Below are positions 60,031-64,000 of a DNA stretch of 64,000 bases, piece by piece. Positions within the stretch are counted from its first letter, which is position 1. Each line of letters opens with the position of its first letter. Source of the stretch: Azospirillum sp. 412522 (GTDB taxonomy: Bacteria; Pseudomonadota; Alphaproteobacteria; Azospirillales; Azospirillaceae); NCBI RefSeq assembly GCF_019805165.1, contig NZ_RWIJ01000028.1:18300-82299 (forward strand), read 5' to 3'. The notes beneath the pieces are model-generated. The model did not search any database, had not been told where the DNA came from, and saw nothing but the letters and a program-made list of their open reading frames with translations. The translations under genes and the position numbers were made by a program.

Positions 60031-60573
60031 ATGATTACACGGCTCGGCATGGCGGGAACGACGGCGGCGCGGGACGAAGTCCTGGACCGGCTGCGCGGTT
60101 CGGGACGGATCCTGGTGATCGCCCTTCCGGTGGTCCGGCTGCTGGCCGGCATCGCGGCTCTGGTCGCGGTGGCCGCCGCCGGGCTTGGCGGCTATTGGCT
60201 GGCGGCGGGTCCGCAGGCGGTGCAACGGCTGTGGACCCCGTCGGCGGAGACGGCGCCGGCCGATGCCGTGGTCGACATGCCGGAACTGGTCGTCAACCTG
60301 CGCCGCGACACGCCGTCCCGCTTCCTGAAGATCGGCCTGTCGCTGTCCGTCGCCGGCCGGGATCGCCCGCGGCTGGAGCAGGCGATGCCGCAGCTGACCG
60401 ACAGTTTGCAGGAGTTCCTGCGCAACCTGGACCAGGACGACCTCGAAGGGTCGGCCGGGCTGCACCGTCTGCGCAGCGAGATCAAGCGCCGCTTCAACCT
60501 GATCCTGTCCGACCCCGCCGGCCGGCGCGACGTCGTCACCGACGTCCTGCTGCGCAGCCTGCTCACGCAATAG
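60031..60573 (+). CDS. fliL: Flagellar basal-body protein FliL
   Basis: A 180-residue membrane protein with one helix at about 40-60 (LAGIAALVAVAAAGLGGYWL), then a periplasmic domain with the FliL pattern. The pattern reads MPELVVNLRRDTPSRFLKIG, LSLSVAGRDRP and an acidic stretch, LRSEIKRRFNLIL. FliL stabilises stators around the motor. The start at 60031 has only a weak GGGATGGA upstream. It begins the fliL-fliM-DUF6468-motE-fliK run. Confidence 0.85.
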   Translation: MITRLGMAGTTAARDEVLDRLRGSGRILVIALPVVRLLAGIAALVAVAAAGLGGYWLAAGPQAVQRLWTPSAETAPADAVVDMPELVVNLRRDTPSRFLKIGLSLSVAGRDRPRLEQAMPQLTDSLQEFLRNLDQDDLEGSAGLHRLRSEIKRRFNLILSDPAGRRDVVTDVLLRSLLTQ

Positions 60574-60592
60574 CGATCCCCAGAGGCACCGG

Positions 60593-61759
60593 ATGACCGA
60601 CACCCCCGCCCCGCCCGCCCCCTCCACGCTCGCCGCCGCTCCCGCCGGAGAGGAGGATGCGGACTGGTCCGACGCCGCGTGGGAACTGGCCGCGGCCCAG
60701 CAGACCGCCCCGCCGGCCCCGCCTGCCGCCGAAGAGGCCGAGGCGATGCGGCAGGCGCTGTCCGCCATGACCGGCGAGACCAAGACGCTGAGCCAGGAGG
60801 AGATCGACCGGCTGCTGAACTTCGCGGCGCCGGAAGGCGGCGGGCCGGCGATGAGCGCCATCCAGCGGCTGGTCAGCTCGACCACGGTCAACAAGGACCG
60901 GCTGCCGATGCTGGACGTGGTGTTCGACCGCATGGTGCGGATGCTGAACACCTCGCTGCGCCAGTTCGCGTCCACCAACGTCGAGGCGTCGCTGTCGAAG
61001 ATCGAATGGCTGCGCTACACCGACTTCCAGGACGCCATCGAGCTGCCGGCCCTGATCGGCGTCGCCCGCGCCGAGCCGTGGGACAACCAGATGCTGGTGA
61101 CCATCGACAGCGCGCTGATCTACTGCATGATGGACGTGCTGCTGGGCGGGCGGCGGTCCAGGCCGGGGCGGATCGACGGGCGGGCCTACACCTCGATCGA
61201 ACGCAAGATGACCGAGCGGATGATGAAGGTGGTGCTCCAGGATCTGGGGCAGTCCTTCGACCCGCTGGCCCAGGTCGATTTCGTCTTCGACCGGCTGGAG
61301 GTGAACCCGCAGTTCGCCACCATCACCCGCGCCACAAACGCCATCATCCGCGTGCGCATCGCCGTGGAGGTGGAGCGCCGCACCGGCCACATCGACATCG
61401 TCATCCCCTATGCCACGCTGGAGCCGATCCGCGGCAAGCTGGTGCAGATGTTCATGGGCGAGAAGTTCGGCCACGACACGGTGTGGGAAAACCACCTGAA
61501 GAACGAGCTGATGCGCTCCAAGCTGGAGCTGGTCGCCGTGCTGGCGGAGACCAAGGTGCCGCTGGGCGAGGTGCTGGCCTGGCAGAAGGGCCAGTCGCTG
61601 AAGCTGCGCATCACCCCGGACTCCACCGTCATGGTCTTCAGCAAGACCATCCCGCTGTTCGCCGGCCACATGGGACAGCGCAACGACAACATCGCGGTGA
61701 AGATCGACACCGATCTCGACACCAAGCAGGAGCTGATCGATGGTCTCCTTTCTCATTGA
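60593..61759 (+). CDS. fliM: Flagellar motor switch protein FliM
   Basis: A 388-residue switch protein. After a Pro/Ala-rich N-terminus of about 50 residues comes the segment LSQEEIDRLLNFAAPE, similar to the CheY-binding and FliM start. The CheC-like middle domain (LVSSTTVNKDRLPMLDVVFD) and C-terminal SpoA domain (VPLGEVLAWQKGQSLKLRI) follow. The CheY-P binding motif lies inside rather than at residue 1, so a long N-terminal tail precedes it. It overlaps the next gene by 20 bp. Confidence 0.95.
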   Translation: MTDTPAPPAPSTLAAAPAGEEDADWSDAAWELAAAQQTAPPAPPAAEEAEAMRQALSAMTGETKTLSQEEIDRLLNFAAPEGGGPAMSAIQRLVSSTTVNKDRLPMLDVVFDRMVRMLNTSLRQFASTNVEASLSKIEWLRYTDFQDAIELPALIGVARAEPWDNQMLVTIDSALIYCMMDVLLGGRRSRPGRIDGRAYTSIERKMTERMMKVVLQDLGQSFDPLAQVDFVFDRLEVNPQFATITRATNAIIRVRIAVEVERRTGHIDIVIPYATLEPIRGKLVQMFMGEKFGHDTVWENHLKNELMRSKLELVAVLAETKVPLGEVLAWQKGQSLKLRITPDSTVMVFSKTIPLFAGHMGQRNDNIAVKIDTDLDTKQELIDGLLSH

Positions 61760-62378
61760 CGCGGCCCTGGCGGTGATGCTGGTCACGGCGACCGCCTATC
61801 TGGTCATCGTCAACAAGCGGCTGAAGCTGCTGCGCACCGGCCAGTCCGAGATCAACGCCCTGGTGTCGACCTTCTCCAGATCGATCGACGACACCGACGC
61901 CTCGATGAAGCGCATGGTGGCGTCGGCGACGGAGATCGCCGCCCGCCTGTCCGACGAGCTGGACCGTGCCAAGGGCATGAAGGAGGACATGGCGCTGATC
62001 CTGGGGTCCTGCGAGCGCACCACCGCCCGCATGGAGGAGTCGGTCCAGCATGCCCGCGCCCTGTTGCGCCGGCTGGACGAGGGCGCCATGGGAAGCGTCG
62101 CGCGCAACCGGCCGCGGGCGGAGGCGGCCGAGGACGCCGGGACCGTGGCCAAGGACGCCGGGGCCGCGCCCGCCTCGCCGCTGCTGTCGGCGCTGAAGGC
62201 GGCGGAAATGGACAAGAGCGAGTTCCAGGCGCTCGAAACGGCCCTGCGCGCGGTGGCCGGCCAGCCGTTGAAGCAGCCTGCCGAAGGCGGCGCACCCGCG
62301 TCCGCCGGCCCGGCGAAGGCGGCGGCCAGTGCCTTCTACGCCCGGCTGCGCACTGTCGGGTCGGAGGCCTCGGCATGA
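61740..62378 (+). CDS. DUF6468-like flagellar membrane protein
   Basis: A 212-residue protein with an N-terminal helix (FLIDAALAVMLVTATAYLVI), then a predicted coiled coil (VNKRLKLLRTGQSEINALVS to about residue 115) and an Ala/Pro-rich tail. From memory it resembles DUF6468 proteins that lie after fliM in alphaproteobacterial flagellar operons, function unknown. The start lies within fliM, and the stop overlaps motE by four bases, so it is co-translated with both. Confidence 0.75.
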   Translation: MVSFLIDAALAVMLVTATAYLVIVNKRLKLLRTGQSEINALVSTFSRSIDDTDASMKRMVASATEIAARLSDELDRAKGMKEDMALILGSCERTTARMEESVQHARALLRRLDEGAMGSVARNRPRAEAAEDAGTVAKDAGAAPASPLLSALKAAEMDKSEFQALETALRAVAGQPLKQPAEGGAPASAGPAKAAASAFYARLRTVGSEASA

Positions 62379-63127
62379 TCCCGCGCATCCTGCCCATCAC
62401 CCTGGTCGCCGTGCTGATGGTGCTGCCGCTGAAGCTCGGCGCCCTGGTCGACGGCTTTCCGGTCATCGCCCAGCAGTTCGATCGCGAGTTCGGCGCCCAT
62501 GAACGACCCTGGGCCACCGATCTGAAAGCGACCGACGCGAAGACGGCGGACGGCAAGGCCGCGGCGGAAGCCTCCCCCGCGCCGGTGCCGCTGCCGGTCT
62601 CCGCGCCCGTCGCCGAGGTTCCGCCGCCGGTGTCGCTGGCGCCGCCCACCTGCACCGATCCGCTGCTGCGCGCCGCGATCGACGAGCAGAAGGCCGACAG
62701 CTCCGGCCGGCAGAGCCGCCTGCGCGAGGCCGAGGCCGTGCTTGCCGCGACCGAGGCGCGGGTCGGCACGCAGATCCAGCGGCTGAACGGCGTGAAGCGC
62801 GAGGTCGAGTCGCTGATGACCCAGCGCTCCAATCTGGCGCAGGAGGATCTGAAGCGGATGGTGGCGATCTACGAGGCGATGAAGCCGCGCGACGCCGCCC
62901 GCATCCTGACCGACATGGAAACCGACATGGTCGTTGACGTGCTCGACCGCATTTCCGAACGCCGCGCCGCGCCGATCCTCGCCGAGATGGCCGACGCCAA
63001 GGCGCGCGAGGTGACGCGGCTGATCCTGCAACGCCGCGCCCTGCCCGGCGACCGCAAGGCCGCTCCGGCGGTCGTCGGGGCCGCGGTCCCCGTCACCGCC
63101 ATGCCGCGCCCCACCCTGACCAATTGA
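62375..63127 (+). CDS. motE: MotE-like flagellar periplasmic chaperone
   Basis: A 250-residue protein with an N-terminal signal or anchor (ILPITLVAVLMVLPLKLGAL), a proline-rich link, a coiled coil at about 110-155 and a C-terminal MgtE-N-like domain (IYEAMKPRDAARILTDMETD, then VVDVLDRISERRAAPIL). This matches rhizobial MotE, which keeps MotC stable for motor rotation. A four-base overlap couples it to the preceding gene. Confidence 0.8.
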   Translation: MIPRILPITLVAVLMVLPLKLGALVDGFPVIAQQFDREFGAHERPWATDLKATDAKTADGKAAAEASPAPVPLPVSAPVAEVPPPVSLAPPTCTDPLLRAAIDEQKADSSGRQSRLREAEAVLAATEARVGTQIQRLNGVKREVESLMTQRSNLAQEDLKRMVAIYEAMKPRDAARILTDMETDMVVDVLDRISERRAAPILAEMADAKAREVTRLILQRRALPGDRKAAPAVVGAAVPVTAMPRPTLTN

Positions 63128-63132
63128 GCGCC

Positions 63133-64000
63133 ATGACCAGCATGCCCGATGCCGTCTCGGCACCGCCCCGCCCGGCTTCCACCCAGCGTGGCGGTTCGTC
63201 CGGCGACGACGCCCGCGACGAGGATTTCGCCAGTCTGGTGGACGAGGCCGCCGACGAGGAATCCGACGATGCGGCCCGGCCCGAGTCCCTGCGCAAGCGC
63301 AAGGCCCCGAGGCCGGACGACCCCGTCGCCGTACAGGGGACGATCGTCCAGGCCGTTGCGCAGGCGGTCGCGCAGGCCGGCGGCGGCACCGCCGCCCCAC
63401 TGATGCCGTGGATGGTGGCCGCCGCGCCGGCCGCGTCGGCCATGCCCGCCCCGACACCGACCCCGACACCGTCCCCGGCAGCGACGGCCGGAGCTGTGGC
63501 GCCGCCGCCTTCCGCCGCTCCGCAAGCTGCAGAAATCGCCGGCAGCGGCAAGTCCCCTGCCGGGCAAGCCGCCCCTGCCACGCCGGCAGCCGCCTCACAG
63601 CCGGCTCCGGAGCCGTCCGCATCCGGCAACCCGACCGGACAGACACAGCCGGCTCTGGCCGATGCGACGGCGCAGAACGGTGCCGAGCGGCCGGCCGAGA
63701 CGCCGGCCGTGCTCCAGACCGTGCAGACCAGCCTGCCGGGCATGACATCCGCCCCCTCAGGGGCGACCGCCGAATCCTCCCCCTCTCCGGACGGGCGCGA
63801 GAGCCGGCGCGACGAAGCCACCGATCCGCGCACCGCCGTCCGCGGGGCGCGCGGCACCGGTCGTCAGGCTGCGGCCGGCAAGGCCGACCAGCCGGCCAAT
63901 GCATTGCCGACACCCCAGCACGGCCAGCCTGCGCCCGATGCCGCTCCGGCCCCCGCCGGCCGGGACACGGCGGCGCCCTTCGCCGCTCCCCCGGCGACCG
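63133..64000 (+). CDS. fliK: FliK-like hook-length control protein (cut at window edge)
   Basis: The frame is open from ATG 63133 to the last base of the window, at least 289 residues, with no stop. It is extremely rich in Pro, Ala, Thr and Gln, including an APTPTPTPSPAATAG stretch, as FliK/MotD N-terminal regions are. The C-terminal Flg_hook domain would lie outside. Its start is 6 bp after motE. The call rests on position and composition, since no conserved domain is inside the window. Confidence 0.65.
   Translation, partial: MTSMPDAVSAPPRPASTQRGGSSGDDARDEDFASLVDEAADEESDDAARPESLRKRKAPRPDDPVAVQGTIVQAVAQAVAQAGGGTAAPLMPWMVAAAPAASAMPAPTPTPTPSPAATAGAVAPPPSAAPQAAEIAGSGKSPAGQAAPATPAAASQPAPEPSASGNPTGQTQPALADATAQNGAERPAETPAVLQTVQTSLPGMTSAPSGATAESSPSPDGRESRRDEATDPRTAVRGARGTGRQAAAGKADQPANALPTPQHGQPAPDAAPAPAGRDTAAPFAAPPAT

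Noticed and set aside
1..64000. tRNA, rRNA, CRISPR, insertion sequence or prophage genes
   Set aside because: None was recognised on reading both strands; there are no T-loop GTTCRA patterns in a tRNA-like context, no regularly spaced repeats and no transposase-like proteins.

Overview
This is a very GC-rich, densely coding bacterial chromosome window. Gene content points to an alphaproteobacterium of the Rhodospirillales/Azospirillaceae type, most likely Azospirillum or a close relative. That is an inference from protein resemblance: RegBA, the FlaF/FlbT pair, an FtcR/LafR-like orphan regulator, MotE, a short rhizobial-type flagellin and a PutA without a DNA-binding domain. I see no rRNA, tRNA, CRISPR array, insertion sequence or prophage.

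Region 1 (1-35.7 kb) is mostly metabolism and respiration. It opens with a chemoreceptor, a Crp/Fnr regulator and an ABC exporter whose ATPase motifs are all degenerate. A sugar block follows (GH1 beta-glucosidase, divergent GH4 glycosidase, MFS transporter), then a hydrolase with an XRE/MmyB regulator, and putA. A stress-type run comes next: GT87 membrane protein, hemerythrin, Zn alcohol dehydrogenase, small membrane protein, then a nitrilase-fold protein overlapping a small winged-helix protein. The cyoABCD quinol oxidase operon with a SURF1 gene leads directly into regBA, the redox two-component system expected to control respiratory oxidases. folP, glmM and thiD run on the minus strand.

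Region 2 (35.8-64 kb) is a nearly continuous flagellar cluster, interrupted by a MarR regulator with a striking promoter-in-operator, a DUF1398 gene, a DUF454 gene and hflX. It encodes the export gate (FlhA, FlhB, FliP, FliQ, FliR), the export ATPase with FliH, MS-ring and C-ring (FliF, FliG, FliM, FliN), the proximal rod (FlgB, FlgC, FliE), one flagellin with FlaF, FlbT and a FlaG-like protein, FliL, MotE and the start of a FliK-like gene at the right edge. An FtcR/LafR-like regulator without a normal phospho-acceptor sits beside the flagellin gene. By analogy with Bradyrhizobium and Brucella this is probably a rhizobial-type (lateral) flagellum rather than a polar one. Several genes inside it have no assigned function and are the best candidates for new flagellar parts.

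Regulatory structure: four flagellar intergenic regions share an AT-GC-AT motif of the form TTTAA-CCGG-TAAA. Perfect palindromes lie upstream of marR and cyoA. A CCCTCTCCC/GGGAGAGGG palindrome family occurs singly at two places and as paired inverted copies (REPIN-like) at two others, one of them inside the fliN-fliP operon.
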